Shown here piece after piece: positions 12,640 through 24,904 of a stretch of 64,000 bases of DNA. The stretch is from the NCBI GenBank assembly GCA_963383645.1, contig OY726571.1, positions 84,258,619-84,322,618 on the forward strand. Direction: 5' to 3'. The notes beneath the pieces were generated by a model. It was not told the DNA's origin and did no database searches. It was given only the letters and a program-made list of their open reading frames with translations. This DNA comes from Muscardinus avellanarius. Lineage: Eukaryota > Chordata > Mammalia > Rodentia > Gliridae. How positions within the stretch are numbered: the stretch's first letter is position 1; every line of letters begins with the position of its first letter. The translations under genes were made by a program, and so were the position numbers.

Positions 12640-13326
12640 ATGTTATTTTTAAAGATTAATTTTTGTTTTCCAAGGAGATTTTTTTTTTTTTTTTGCCAAA
12701 TTGAGAATCCCTTAGTGGCAAGATTGAATCGTATTCTTAAACTTCCAGCATCTAAATTAGTGTCTGCCTGCTAGTAGGCATCCAATAGGTTTTGAGAATG
12801 GAAATCTCATGTTACAGTAAAACTTTACTGACCTGAAAGCTAAATGGTCAGAATTAGAGAATAGTAGAAATTTATAAGTAGTTTTAAGTAAAGTTTTATT
12901 GATTGAACACATGTAGTAATTAAAGTTAACAAACTATTATAAAGTAATGATTCACTTTGAGTTCCTTTACTCAATAGATGAATTCATTTTCAGCATTTTA
13001 GTTGGTATACCCATAACTTGCTCTGAGACTATTAGTTTCTTTTCTGAAGCTGGTTGAGCACTTACCTGTGAGTCCTCTTGTGCCCTATTTTCACAGAGAA
13101 ATAATACTGTTTTTCTGGATGGAGTAGTTGTAATCCTCAGTCTAGTCCAAGGTACAGTCACAAATGCTCAGAGCCTAAGTTGATATTGTATTGGAGAGAC
13201 ATATATTTTCTCCAGTGGAAAATAATTGACAAGGTCTCTTTGGAATGCATGAATAACACTTAAATGAGAATTTCTGATTTTAAATGTGTGGAAGAAAAGT
13301 ATTTTTTAAAATAAAGAGATTCTAGA
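12640..13326. other. AT-rich unique intronic sequence
   Basis: Nothing clear. 12755-12800 (ctgctagtaggcatccaata) is weakly like an L2/MIR 3' end. Confidence 0.45.
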
Positions 13327-13514
13327 CCAGAAGTTGGCCAACTATATAGCTCACGGGCCAAATCCAGCCGACCAGCCTGTTTTCTTTGTAAATAAAGTTT
13401 TATTGGAACACAGCCCAGCTCCTTGTTTATATATCAGCTATGACTGCTTATTAATAGTCTATATGTAGCCTGCCTAAAATATTTACTGTCTAGGCCTTTA
13501 AGAAAATATCTGTA
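13327..13514 (-). mobile_element. hAT-type DNA transposon relic, second copy
   Basis: Reverse orientation relative to 4025-4238: agttggccaactatatagct, gggccaaatccagcc, aataaagttttattggaaca, aatatttactgtctaggcc. Same family as the first copy. Confidence 0.75.
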
Positions 13515-13690
13515 GCCAGGTGTGGTAATTTCAGTACTTGGAAGGCTGAGACAGGAGGATTTAGGCCAATGCACAGTAGCAATAAAAATAAATAAATAAA
13601 ATAGAGCTGGGGGTGTGTGTGTAGGGCAGAGGTAAAACACCCCTGGATTCAAATCTCATTACCACAAAATGAAAAGAAAAGGAAAAGGAA
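13515..13690 (+). mobile_element. SINE, older, internally deleted
   Basis: gccaggtgtggtaatttcag, a shortened head, (AAAT)n linker, ID tail, A/G-rich end. Confidence 0.82.
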
Positions 13691-13967
13691 AGAAATTATT
13701 TGTTGACCCAGGCTGTAGATGGATCCCCAACAACTACGAAACTGTCAGTTGGGTTTATCCCAAAGGAGTCAGGTTTTTAGGAAGATTTTCAACAATGGAA
13801 GTCAGAGCCCATAACAGCTGTTCTTCCGCTGAGCTCTCGAGGGGTTTTGGTCTGCGGGAATTCTGTTGTCCCCTCCTCTTGTACTCGAGTGCCTGGACAG
13901 TAAAAGGAAAGAAAGTTGTCAGCACATCGTGACGCCAAGCAAGCCAGCAGCTGACCAAGGGCTGCTC

Positions 13968-14118
13968 ATCCCTATCTTTTATTCTTTATTTCAAAACAGG
14001 GTCTCACTAAGTTGCAGAGGGCCTCACTGAGTAGCTGAGGCTGGCCGTGAACCTGCCGTCCTCCTGTCTCAGCCTCCCAAGTTCTGGGAATTACAGGCAT
14101 GTGCCACCACACCCCACC
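13968..14118 (-). mobile_element. SINE, B1 head only (tail missing)
   Basis: Starts at the linker (tattctttatttcaaaacag) and runs to the head end tgtgccaccacaccccacc. The ID tail is absent. Confidence 0.85.
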
Positions 14119-14283
14119 TAAGATATATCTTTTGCCCATTCAAGTCTTTGGGGTTTCTTTCTTTCCTTTTTTAAGAACGTACTGATTTAGCTTTCTTAAG
14201 AGTATATTTGTATTGTTATGAGAACTTTATAATACATCTGGAGGTGGTCAGAATCACCCACAATTGTATAAAATCAGGGTTTC

Positions 14284-14340
14284 GGCCTGGGGATGTAGCT
14301 CAGGGGTGGATTCCTTGCCTTGCTTGTACCTAAGCAAAGC
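14284..14340 (+). mobile_element. ID element fragment
   Basis: cctggggatgtagctcaggg then ttgcttgtacctaagcaaag, a tRNA-like monomer piece just before a dimeric SINE. Confidence 0.65.
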
Positions 14341-14359
14341 AAAACAGAACAACAATTAT

Positions 14360-14586
14360 AGCCAGGCATGGTTTGCCATGCTGGTAATCTCAGTATTGGG
14401 GAGGCTGAGGCAGGAGAATTGCAGGTTCAAAGCCAGCCTCTACAATTCAGTAAGGCTCTCCACTGAGACCATGCTTTTTAAAAAAAAAAGAAAGAAAGAA
14501 AGAAAATAGGGCTGGGGGATGTATCTCAGAGGTGGGTCATCCCTGAGTTCAATTCCCAGTACCATACTCACACACACACAAAAAAA
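14360..14586 (+). mobile_element. SINE, B1-dID dimer, older
   Basis: gccaggcatggtttgccatg, linker expanded to (GAAA)n, ID tail with gagttcaattcccagtacc, ends (CA)n poly(A). Confidence 0.88.
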
Positions 14587-15470
14587 TCAGAATTTAGACT
14601 CATTAATCTAGGCAAGACAGCCAGCCATCCCAGGACGTGGCTTTCCATAGCCATCTGATCACTTGCAGTGAGACCGACATTATCTATGAACTCATGCTTT
14701 AAGTTTGCTCTGTATAAAATGCAGACGCATTAGCAACATTTTCTGTAAGCTAAGAAATAATACTAAAATTTTAGAGCTTTATGTCCATAAGGCATGAAAA
14801 TATATATATGGGCATGTTTGTAAATAATTATTACTTTATATTATGTGCTGATACAGGCATTAATAAGGCTCTCCTATTCACAAAAAAAATGAAAATATTT
14901 TGTTTTTAAAATAAAAATGTACTCTCCACTTATTAATTGAATGAATAAAAGCTCTTTATTTCATGAATAAATTACACTAAATTGTTTATGTAACTGAAAC
15001 TCCCCTCCTCCATATTGTTTTCCAAACTGGGAATTCCATATCGATCTAGCCCTGCCTGGCTGCAGAGAGGCTCACAGCTCCATATTTATATTTACATAAA
15101 CATAATGTTCTCTTTACCACAAATGTAGTTGTGGGGATATCTTCCTGCTGGAAATACAGACTTAAATATTCTTTATTTAGGAAGAAGGAGTGTGCTTTGC
15201 TTTTGTTGTTAAGTGTCTTAGAAAAGCTACATGGTTGATAAGACTATGTTGTCGTAAGGCTGTTAATTACACGAGTTAGCCACTAGGAAAGATTTGAAAG
15301 AATTTCTAATTACTTTGAAGTAGCTCATCAAACAAAGATATCTGCATTTTTTTCAAATATATTATTTACCAGTAATAAAATCTACTCTTAAACTTAAGAT
15401 GATTCTGCACATTAGATCATTAAAAGCAAACTTATTTGGTAAAGCTAACAGCAATGGTTCTAGTTGTTGG
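14587..15470. other. AT-rich unique intronic sequence, repeat-free
   Basis: About 880 bases without any recognisable repeat, unusual in this window. No exon or RNA gene seen. Confidence 0.55.
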
Positions 15471-15935
15471 TTTTTTGTTTTGTTTTGTTTTGTTTTGTTT
15501 TGTTTTGTTTTCGGTACTGGGGATGGAACCCAATGGCATTCTACCTCTGAGCTATACCCTCAGCCCTATTTTTTAATTCTTTATTTTATTTTTGGTGGTG
15601 ATGGGGATGGAACCCAGAGGCTTTCTACCTCCTGGCTATACTCTTAGGCCTATTGTTTATATTTTATTTGGAGACAGGGTCTCACTAAGTTGCTGAGAGC
15701 CTCACTAAGTAGCTGAGGCTGACTTCGAACCCGTGCGATCCTCCTATCTCAGCCTCCCAAGCACGGGGATTATAAGCACGTGCCACCACACGCGGCTTTA
15801 TTCTTTATTTTGAAACAGGGTCTCACTGAGTTGCAAAGTGCCTCACCAAGTAGCTAAGGCTGTCTGCGAGCCATGATCCTCCTGTCTCAGCCTCCCAAAT
15901 GCTGGGATTACAAGCGTGTACCACCACGCCCTGTG
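15471..15935 (-). mobile_element. SINE, type B, outer copy split by a second SINE
   Basis: Tail with (TTTTG)n at 15471-15511, ID part to 15587, then the head resumes at 15800 and ends gtaccaccacgccct at 15933. The interruption is the next entry. Confidence 0.92.
15588..15799 (-). mobile_element. SINE, type A-like, nested in the linker of the outer SINE
   Basis: Bracketed by attctttatttt at 15576-15587 and 15800-15811, the duplicated A-rich linker of the host SINE. Confidence 0.93.
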
Positions 15936-16852
15936 TATGTTTCTAGTTTTGATTGTTTATTACATTAAAAAATAAACAAAACTACTGCTCTTTGTCACCT
16001 GGATAATGTAACCAGCTTATATCACATCTTAATTCTTAGTATATTGGCAGGGTACATTGGCATGTCATAAGTACAAATTTGGCCATCTTTACAAAATTGT
16101 AACATTAATAAAGACATGTTCCAAGCAAAATAAAATATTTTGTATGATACATAAGCGGAAACAAAAAAGATATATCTATCTTCTAGTTTCAGTAGATGAA
16201 AAGAAAATCACTTGATTAATTGAATTTCATTTCCTGACTCATGCTTGTAGCCATCATGACTAAGGGCCTGAGACAGGCTATTGAGCATTCTTGTTCCATG
16301 CTTGTGGTTTTTCAGTTTTAAATGTCAGTATAGAATTAGTGGCTTGGGTTTCTACAGCTAAGGAGTGACTGAGGTTTCTGCAGAACTTCCCATGGTCTCT
16401 GTCCTGAAGGAGAAAGACCAGCCGGGAGCTAACCTGGCCCAGTGTGGCACAGTCCCCACCCCACTCTCAAAATGCTGGCTTTGTGGAAGGAACACATTTA
16501 GATTTCCAGGTGTCTGATGAGAATATTTATGAGAATATACATGTATATGTGAGAATATATATATATTCACACATATTATTTCCTCTTCTTATTTGGCAGT
16601 TTTATTGGTGCACTGAGGTTATTTTTCTTATGTTGAGTCATCGTAATCTTTTGATCATTAGAAAAGTCTGAGCAATATACTGACTGCTCCTTCCAGAGCT
16701 GACTGAGGAGGTAAAGCTGGGCTTGGTGAAGCCACCTCATGGCTATTGGCTTACCAGCAGTGGCTCACAGCCAGCGATGGGCTGCATCCTGGGATACCTC
16801 TGGCCTGAGTAACAAGTCACACTGTGTGGACCATGCATTTATTCCATTTGCC
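15936..16852. other. AT-rich unique intronic sequence
   Basis: No repeat recognised apart from a short TATA/GAATAT-rich patch at 16525-16565. Confidence 0.5.
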
Positions 16853-17061
16853 CCTCCCTTCCTTCCTTCCTTCCTTCCTTCCTTCCTTCCTTCCTTCCAT
16901 CCTTCCTCCCTCCCTCCCTCCCTTCCTTCATTTCTTTTTCCTTTTCCTTCTCCTTCTTTCTTCTTTTTCCTTCTTTCTCCTCCTCCTTCCTCTTTCTTCT
17001 TCCTTCTCCTGTTTCTTCTTCCTTCTTTCTCCTCCTCATGCTTCTTTTCGTCTCTCTCCTT
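16853..17061. repeat. Pyrimidine tract (CTTC)n and (CCTT/CTT)n
   Basis: About 210 bases almost purely C/T on the plus strand. Begins as perfect CTTC units and degrades rightward. Open frames over it are repeat artefacts. Confidence 0.93.
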
Positions 17062-17073
17062 TTTGATATTTAA

Positions 17074-17146
17074 CAATGTAGCTCAGTGGGTGGAGTACTT
17101 CTTTGCCTAGGATGCATAAGTTATGCGTTGCTGGCTTCAATTCCCA

Positions 17147-17177
<31 letters not shown>
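17074..17177 (+). mobile_element. ID element with (CA)n tail
   Basis: aatgtagctcagtgggtgga then gcttcaattcccaga, with the A-rich tail converted to (CA)16 at 17147-17177. Confidence 0.8.
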
Positions 17178-17179
<2 letters not shown>

Positions 17180-18814
17180 ATTTAGGTCTAGGAAAAGTAT
17201 CCTCTATTGCCAGTGTATTTTTTTCTTTTTCTTTCACCTTTCCTGTTTGCCCCTGGCTGATGCCCTATTCCCCCTGCCATGTTAACTAACTGCTCCCTTC
17301 TCTGTGATTGCGGGGCCCTTAAAGACGCCATCAAGACCCCCCTCAAGGGCTCAGCAGCTGCCGGCCTTCTGGTTTCCCTAGAATGCCATGAAAACCTAGT
17401 GCATATGCTTGTTTGATTGTGTATTTCACACTTCCTTTTTTTTTCAAGCTAGGGAATCAGAGTAGTTTCTTCTTCATCATTGTCATCATCGCCATCAAGC
17501 GTCCTAGGGTTATAATAGTGAAAAATAGAGCCATCAGGTCTTTGGAGTACAGTTGACATGGGGATTTAGTACTCTAAATGTACTTCCTAATGTATCTCAG
17601 TTAACTTGTTTATCTTATAAAACTCATTATGCATATATGAAAATTTATATTTAAAAATGTTTATTACTGAAAAGGTATTACTAACCCATCAGATGCTGTT
17701 ATTCTTTGAAAGAACTTCTAGCGAGTGGCCAGCTCTCCCAAAATCCCGTTAGAAGTTATCTGAGAGAAAACCATTTGAGGGTCATTCCATCAAACTTTTG
17801 TCCATCAGTGAAGAAACAAAGGGCACAAAGTTGAGTTTTCCAAGGTTGTAACACTAACAGGTATCACCCGAGTCTCAAAGTGACGCTGGGAGGAAGAGGG
17901 TGTCGTGTACCCATGTTCATATGTGTGGAAATAACATCTATATGGTTTTTAGAGTTGGAACTGGAGCAAATTGACCCCTGTGAGGCAGGGTGGGTACTTG
18001 GACTTACCAATAAAGTAAGTGGAGAAGTTAGAAATTTAACATCTTAATTGTTCTCTCTTTTTTAAAAGAAAATATTAATCTGGTTTAGTTAAAGGCAATA
18101 TTCCTTTTTAGATGTTTAACAGAAATACTAATTAAAAACATTAATTTTTATTATTACAATATAAATGGAGCATGAAGCCTATAACCAACCGATCGTGATC
18201 GTCAGTGAGAAGCTGGCGATGGGAAGAGATAGAACTAATAAAATACATAAAAAATCACGAGGCAATAAGAAGCTATAAAGTACTTTAAATGTACCTGTAA
18301 TTAACAGTTTGAGACTACCACAAATGGATGGTGTACTACCACTGTTTAGATATTGAGCCATTTTTAGATGATATAGCACATTCCTCTAAATATGGGCTTC
18401 ATAAGAAATCATATATATCAGTCTAAACACAGTATTCTCCTCACTGAGAGAATCTGATATTTTAAGGTTCACGAACTTGTGGTTTTGTGTTGTATTCTCC
18501 ACTGGCTTTTTTTTTTTTTTTTTTTTTGGTTGCTGGGTGTTTTGCTTCATAAGATACCTAACTATATTTATTATCATAAGTTAATCTTGAGTTTTTTAAA
18601 ACTAATTCATATACAAAGTTTACTGAAGTCATCATAAAAACTTAAATGTTTTTCTTCTAAAATGTAGTCTTTATTCATTGGTTTAGTGATAGAAGATCCG
18701 CTGTCACTAGGATGTGTAATTACATGGTACTGATAAAAGCATTAAAAAGATATAAGATTCATATTCTTGGATAGTGTTTTCTCATCTGGGAGTGGGGAGT
18801 GAGTCTGGGGAGAG
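17178..18814. other. Long AT-rich unique stretch
   Basis: About 1.6 kb without a SINE. Contains poly(T) at 18507-18528 and a CAT/CATCATCG patch at 17473-17500. No exon seen. Confidence 0.55.
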
Positions 18815-19010
18815 AGTGAGCTTGCCGCCCCCAGGGCGACATGTATGCAATGTCTTGAGATGTTTGGGGTTGTCACAACTGAGGAGGGCCAAGGTGCCCC
18901 TGCTCTCTGGCATCTAGAGGCCAAAGACATTGCTGAACATCTTGCTGGGCACAGGACAGTCCCTCATAGCAAAGAATGACCCCATCCAAAATGTCGGTCG
19001 TGGTAAACAC
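18815..19010 (+). mobile_element. MER20-like hAT-Charlie DNA transposon
   Basis: ccccagggcgacatgtatgc, gagatgtttggggttgtcac, ctggcatctagaggccaaag, cacaggacagtccctcatag, caaaatgtcgg follow the MER20 consensus in order as I remember it. Left terminus eroded. Confidence 0.75.
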
Positions 19011-19475
19011 AAGAAATCCAGCTCTGTCATTTCACCCCCAAAAATGTCATCACAGAAAGTCCTCTGTAGGGGTAGGAATCTCATTTTTCTTGACAGATCA
19101 CTTTTACTTTGCAGTCAATCCTTCACAGAGATTTAGCAAACATTCGCCTCAATACTAGAGAAAAAACATTCCGCTTTCAATAACTTCACAGGAATCTCTT
19201 TCGGCCTTCTACCTTCTGGTCTACTGCAGGGCAGACCCAATTCAGGGAAGCCCAGGTGGCAGAGTTGTGACTTCAGGCTCTGCTGCTCCCTGGAGGTTGA
19301 GCTCTCTCTTGAGGGTCCTGCTGATCCACAGATGAAGTCAAGATGGGGCAGTGACCCTCCTGCATCTCCCAGATGAATGAACATGTGCACCTGCTGGTTG
19401 TATAACAAGAGCAGAGCTCTCCTTGGGAGTAAGCTGTCAAGTTCATTCTCTGCCTTTCGTATAAAACTGATTGAA

Positions 19476-19682
19476 GCCAGGCATGGTGGCACAGGCTTAT
19501 AATCTCAGTACTTGGGACGCTGAGACAGGAGGATCGCAAGTTTGAAGCCGCCTCGGCAACTTAGGCCCTCCACAACTTAGTGAGACCCTGTTTCCAAATA
19601 AGAAATAAAATTGGGCTGGAGGTATAACTTGGAGGGAAATGGCTCTGGGTTCAATCGTCAGTACCAAAAAAAAAAAAAAAAA
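19476..19682 (+). mobile_element. SINE, B1-dID dimer
   Basis: gccaggcatggtggcacagg to poly(A). Flanks aaaactgattgaag and aaaactgattcaag are a near-perfect target-site duplication. Confidence 0.92.
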
Positions 19683-20650
19683 GCAAAACCAAACCAAACA
19701 AAAACTGATTCAAGATTATCTTCTAGTGCATGGGATTACAGTAATATTAGTGTGAAAAGTGATAATTTTTTTTTAAATGCATAGAATTCATAGAAAGTTT
19801 AGTTCTTTAGGGGGTGATAGAATGTATGATAATTCACATAACTGGAACTTGTTTTTATTTAGACAAAATAGGCATAAAGTTCTTTCTTTCCATGTAAATA
19901 ACATGTATAAATAAAATCATCTAAAAAGTACTAGGTTAGGATTTGTCAGTCTGACTAGCAAATTAAAAATATCAAGAAACCAACCAATATCAAATAGCTC
20001 AATATTTTACTTATATTTTTATCTATCAAAGGTGCTTTGTGTGTTTTTTTTTTTTTTAGATGAACATCAAGAGCCTTAACTTACTGAAAAGAAAAAAATG
20101 TAGTTGCCCGTTGTGAAATCAGGGGATGAAGTAATCCTCCTGGTAGAGTTCAGCAGCGCATTACAGCTCTAATACAATGCCATTTTGTCTGTTCATAAAT
20201 GGTTAGATTGTTGGCCACTACCCTTGGACCCACCAGGTTCTGGGTGGCCTTTCAGGTTGGAGCACAAGGTGACATCATGTGGTTTACCATCGCATTTGTA
20301 GACTATGACATTCCCCAGATGAAATGTATGCTTGGCCATCACAATGCTGTCTGGCCCGCGTTCTTCTCTGTGGAGGGATGAGATGTAATTGCCTTCAACA
20401 TGAAAGACTTTTGAAGCAATCCTTGGGCTAATGAAGGTGGTTATTACCACCAAACAAAATGATGTCCCTCCCACCAATTGAGGTGAGACTTCAGGGATTG
20501 TCAAATTGAATTTAAGGCTGGTGTTGGGTTTTTTAACTATGACATTTCATAATCGATGCAACATTTATGTTCGAAACCAAGCTAATGACTGTCTGTTCTC
20601 AAAAGGCGCAACTCCCTGTGGGGTTACAGCCAAGCAGTGCGCCCAAAGAA
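19683..20650. other. Unique intronic sequence
   Basis: AT-rich, no recognised exon. Frames of about 100 codons on the minus strand at 20193-20504 lack any domain I recognise. Confidence 0.5.
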
Positions 20651-20654
20651 CCGG

Positions 20655-20870
20655 GCCAGCGTTGTGCAAATATTTGGGCGAGTTACTTACTCGGATCTCA
20701 GTTTCCTCCTCTGCCTTCTGCACATGGAGAGGATGATCATGCCCGGCTGGTAGGATTGTGAAAATCGCCTACCTTATCAGTTCATTGTGTGGATAAAGGT
20801 TATATGCTATATGTAGGGAATATACATGGCAAAGGTTAATACTGTGCCTGGTAGATGGGAACGTTCATCT
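20655..20870 (-). mobile_element. MIR (ancient tRNA-derived SINE)
   Basis: gcgagttacttactcggatc, tcagtttcctcctctgcctt, gtaggattgtgaaaatcg, ctgtgcctggtagatgg are in MIR order on the complementary strand. Confidence 0.7.
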
Positions 20871-21441
20871 GTTTCCTTGCCCCACCTCTCTTCTCTCTCC
20901 CCCTCTTCCTGTGTTTTCAGCGCCAAGTCCCAACACTGAGTCCTATTTCTTTACACCTCCCTTCCCAAATGAAAGACCCTGTTGGAGCCATGTTAGTGTG
21001 ATGCTGGTGGCTGCTGATCTAAGAGAGGATAGAGAGGAATGGGCCTGCAGTGGGCCTGCCAACTGGAGATGGTCTGGGAAGAAAACCACGAGTTTGTCAA
21101 AGATGTTTACAGATGAATTAGGGTAGTCACTGGGGTGTTTACAAAGTGCAAAAAAGATAAAACGTAAGTAGTGTTGGAGGGCTGCTGGAATCACAGGAGA
21201 AACCATGTTCAAATGAGATTCTGGCAGGTCAGCCAGTTAATATTAAGGGAAGTAAAATTTAAAAAAAGAAGATGTGAATGAAAGAATTGTGGATAGATAT
21301 CAAAGGGCTATGAAAGACCCTTGAGACATTTAATGAATTCCGCAAGTATTTTTTAAGTGATTCATGTATTTTTATTAATGACCCCTCAGAATCTTACATG
21401 AAGTACATATGGTTTTGTCAAAAAAAAAAGTCACAAACCAA
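20871..21441. other. Unique intronic sequence
   Basis: No repeat or exon recognised. Confidence 0.5.
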
Positions 21442-21647
21442 GCCGGGCGTGGTGGCGCACGCTTGTCATCCCCGCGCTTGGGAGGCGGAGACAGGAGGCT
21501 CCCGCAGGTTCGAAGCCAGCCTCCCTGGCTAAAGAGACCCTGTTTCCAAATTAAAAATATATATAAAAATAGGTCTGGGAGTGTAGCCCGGAGGTAGAAG
21601 GGCTTCCAGGAACCCCAGTACCACCCAAAAAAAAAAAAAAAAAAAAA
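21442..21647 (+). mobile_element. SINE, type A, well preserved
   Basis: gccgggcgtggtggcgcacg to a 23-base poly(A). Flanks agtcacaaaccaa and agttacaaaccag form the target-site duplication. Confidence 0.95.
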
Positions 21648-21733
21648 GTTACAAACCAGGAAAAGAAATTCTGTTTTACTTTTTCGCTATGCTAAAACAT
21701 GTAGGTGCAATTATTGATTTGCTCATTTATCTG

Positions 21734-21734
<1 letters not shown>

Positions 21735-21780
<46 letters not shown>

Positions 21781-21870
21781 ATTGCAGATTGAACCCAGAG
21801 GAATTCTACCTATGAGCTACATTCCCCAGTCCTATTGCTCATGGGTTCAATCCCTAGTACCATTAAAAAA
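21735..21870. mobile_element. (GT)n followed by two ID pieces in opposite orientation
   Basis: (TG)21 at 21735-21777, an antisense ID (gattgaacccagaggaattc) to 21838, directly joined to a sense ID end (gggttcaatccctagtacca) with poly(A). Confidence 0.75.
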
Positions 21871-22061
21871 AATGATCTCCTTGCAGAGTAATTGTCCAAT
21901 ATATGCATAGCTTAAAAACCTCTCCCCAAAGTTTTTTTCACATTATTATAATTTCCAGAAAGTGGATGTTCTATTTTATTCCATAATAAAGGGCAGGCAC
22001 AGCTTCTCTCTCTTTTCCCTGGTGAGCCTCACAGATGCCATGCCTCCTGTGTGCGTCATCT

Positions 22062-22175
22062 TTTTTTTATTTTTTTATTTTTTTTTATTTTTTGGTGGTA
22101 CTGGGGTTCCTGGAAGCCCTTCTACCTCTGGGCCACACTCCCAGACCTATTTTATTTTTTAGAAATAGGGTCTCT
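22062..22175 (-). mobile_element. SINE, type A, 5'-truncated
   Basis: Poly(T), ID tail and linker present (ggtggtactggggttcctgg to gaaatagggtctctcg); B1 head missing. Confidence 0.85.
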
Positions 22176-22302
22176 CGTGCTTCACCTTTTACACCTCTGT
22201 GCAAGAACCCCACAGGGATGGGAGCCTCAAGAATACATAGATGTTCCTCATGGAGAAGACTATATATCATAATTTTTCTTCCTTGTGTTTTTCTTCCCTA
22301 AT

Positions 22303-22327
22303 TGTGTGTGTGTGTGTCCCACATCAA

Positions 22328-22367
<40 letters not shown>

Positions 22368-22376
22368 ACATTAACA
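22303..22376. repeat. Duplicated (GT)n block with flank
   Basis: (GT)n then gtcccacatcaacaa, followed by a second longer (GT)17 then gtcccacattaacaatt: the microsatellite and 15 bases of flank are duplicated. Confidence 0.85.
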
Positions 22377-22608
22377 ATTGGGACAGTGTTTATAGACTCG
22401 TATGCAATCCTTAGCCGTCAGCCTTTATCTCTAATTATTCTTGCCTTTGGAATCCAACCCTTCTCAGAAGAACTGTTTTTAGCCCCCAGAAAGGAATCAG
22501 CACAAGTATTACAGAGGGCACAATGCTACTCGCTTTCCTTGGGTGAATAAATATCACGTGTACTCATTTGTTTTCAGAGTAGTGCATATATTTATTTTTT
22601 ATTTTTTT

Positions 22609-22808
22609 GGTGGTACTAGGGGTGGAACCCAGGGGCTTTTTACCTCCGGGCTATACTCCCAGACCTTTTTTATATTTTATTTGGAAACAGGGTCTCGCTA
22701 AGTTGCTGAGAGCCTCACTAAGTAGCTGAGGCTGGCTTCGAACCCGTGCGATCCTCCTGTCTCAGCCTCCCAAGCGTGGGATTACAAGCGTGCGCCGCCA
22801 CGCCCGGC
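22609..22808 (-). mobile_element. SINE, type A-like
   Basis: gtactaggggtggaacccag to gcgtgcgccgccacgcccgg. Flanks gcatatatttatttt and gtatatatttactttt suggest the target site. Confidence 0.92.
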
Positions 22809-22809
22809 T

Positions 22810-23714
22810 GTATTGTATATATTTACTTTTCTGTGACTGGGAAAATCACAGAGAGCCAGCCCGTCGGGAGAGCCGAGGACAATTATCATGGAAAGAGACA
22901 AAAGTGCCAAATTTCATACACATTCTCCTTGTCCTGATTTTCTGTCAGATAAAGAATTTGAATCAAAGGCCTTTTGAAGATTGTCTTGCTTTGCCGTCTT
23001 CTTTCTGGGATGGCTACAAGCCAACACTGTTTCTTTAAAGTTACTTAGGACGTGAAATTTAACATGAAGCCACCGCTTTACTTCTTAAATGTCACCACCC
23101 TTCCGTGTGGGGATGGAAGTGAAGGAGAAATTTTAATCCCAGAGGTTTAAGTATGAGCACTGTCAAATATAAACACAAATGCTGAAACATCTCTGTCTAT
23201 CAGTTCTGAAATAAAACCCAAACAAAGCATGGAATGATGGGGGACCGGCCATTCTTTGAATGTTAGTAAATCATTTCTACAAAAAGGAGTTGATTTCAAA
23301 AGATGATGCATGTATCTGTGTATTATTCCCAGGAGGTTTTCATTCTTATGTATATTGAATGTCTTTAGTGGCAGAAATTTTGTTTCTTCTTTACCCACCA
23401 CATACTGCAGAGGTGACATATGATACAGAGATCCCCACAAATGTGAAGGCAGAGAAAAACTCAAATGTGTCAGAGGGAGACAAGTCTCTTAGGGCCAGGT
23501 CACTCATTATTCATGGACATCCATGATAGTACCTGGATGCTTTCTGATTTGGGAGACCTTGAAAATAATTTATCAGTTTGAATTTAACCAACAATCTGGA
23601 ATTATGGCAGAAGTCCCAAAATGCTAATGCTAATTATGCACTCACTTTACAAATGGAAAGATCTCTTATTGCCTAGAATGTTGAGTAGGCCTGCTCTCCT
23701 GCCTCTTTCTTAAA
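22810..23714. other. Unique intronic sequence
   Basis: No repeat or exon recognised. Confidence 0.5.
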
Positions 23715-23785
23715 AAAGAAAATGTCAGTTGAACATCTATTATGTGTTAGGCACCAAGTTAGGCCCTGATGAAAGAGATAAAATT
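23715..23785 (+). mobile_element. MIR/L2-like fragment
   Basis: tgaacatctattatgtgtta then ggcaccaagttaggccctga, the common MIR core-like pattern. Confidence 0.5.
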
Positions 23786-24354
23786 TTTATATGATGCTGG
23801 GTTGTTGGTTTTTTTTTTTTTTTTTTAAGCTCCCAGTTAGGTTAAGTAAACTAAAAACTGCAGTGGAGTGTAAGATCTGGTGGACTCTGCAAAGGAGAGT
23901 GACAGGGAAGATGGGACTCAGGCAATCCTTCCTTGAAGGAGGTGGAGAGAGAGAACTCGGCACATGTGTCCCCACCAAGAGAAGGGGATGTCCAGAGAAG
24001 GAGGAGAGACCTGTGCCTGCTGAGGGGTCTGCACACAGTAGGATGTGGCTGGAGAGAATTGTGATGGGTCATACGGGCAAGGAGGGACCCCAGGGCGGTG
24101 GCTGGCAACAGGCTACATGGGAATCTCTGGCCCATTGGCAGCTCATAGCCCATCTAGAAAGAGAGGAAGGTCTGTGGTTGGATTTGTACATAGAAAGCAT
24201 ATGTTTTTAGGACTGGAAAGACTTCAGGCCAGAAGGGCATGTGGTAGTGGTGGCAAAATTCCAGAAGAGAAAATGATAAGAACCCGAACCCAGATGGAAT
24301 GGTTCATTGAGTTGGGACTTGTTTATCTGTCAGGACTAAGTTTAGAAATGGCCG

Positions 24355-24387
<33 letters not shown>

Positions 24388-24904
24388 CAGTAGGCCGCAG
24401 CAAAATAATCAAGTAATGCTAGGGTGTTGTAAGGATGTTTTGCAAGTCTGGAGGTGGCGGGGCTGCGTGATCTCAGGGACAGCAGGAACCACAATTCGGA
24501 GATCTTCAAGGCTCCTTCATTGTCTCTGGTCTTCGCTGGTCTCTCTTGGCCTCATCTTTTCAAACAGGCTTCTTCTGTGAAGCCAGAATTAGGACCACCA
24601 TTGGCTCAGTCTCACCACTGTGGAGGAAAAGGAGTTTCTCTCTAAATTCCATTGGAGAAAGACCCAGGGAGGAGAGTGCCATTTTGGGGGCCAGCTTGGG
24701 TCAGGCTCTTACTTTAGAATAAATGGTGCAGGCAAATTGGCAGAGTCAGGTGGATCCAGCTAGGACCAATGCAAAGAGAGAAAGAATACAGAAATGTCCT
24801 TTGGTGTCCTCTAAATAGGCAGCCATCCCAGCTGTGGTCTACTGGAGACTGGGTTGGGGAGAGATTTAATAGTGTTTCAGAAGTAGAGTTGGCATGACCA
24901 GAAG
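23786..24904. other. Unique intronic sequence, moderately GC-rich
   Basis: Only poly(T) at 23811-23826 and poly(A) at 24355-24382 are repetitive. Frames up to 139 codons (23791-24210) start in a poly(T) and show no domain. Confidence 0.5.

Noticed and set aside
22303..22376. Short regularly spaced repeats suggestive of a CRISPR-like array
   Set aside because: Units are microsatellites and the host is a mammalian nuclear genome; no spacers of uniform length and no associated genes.
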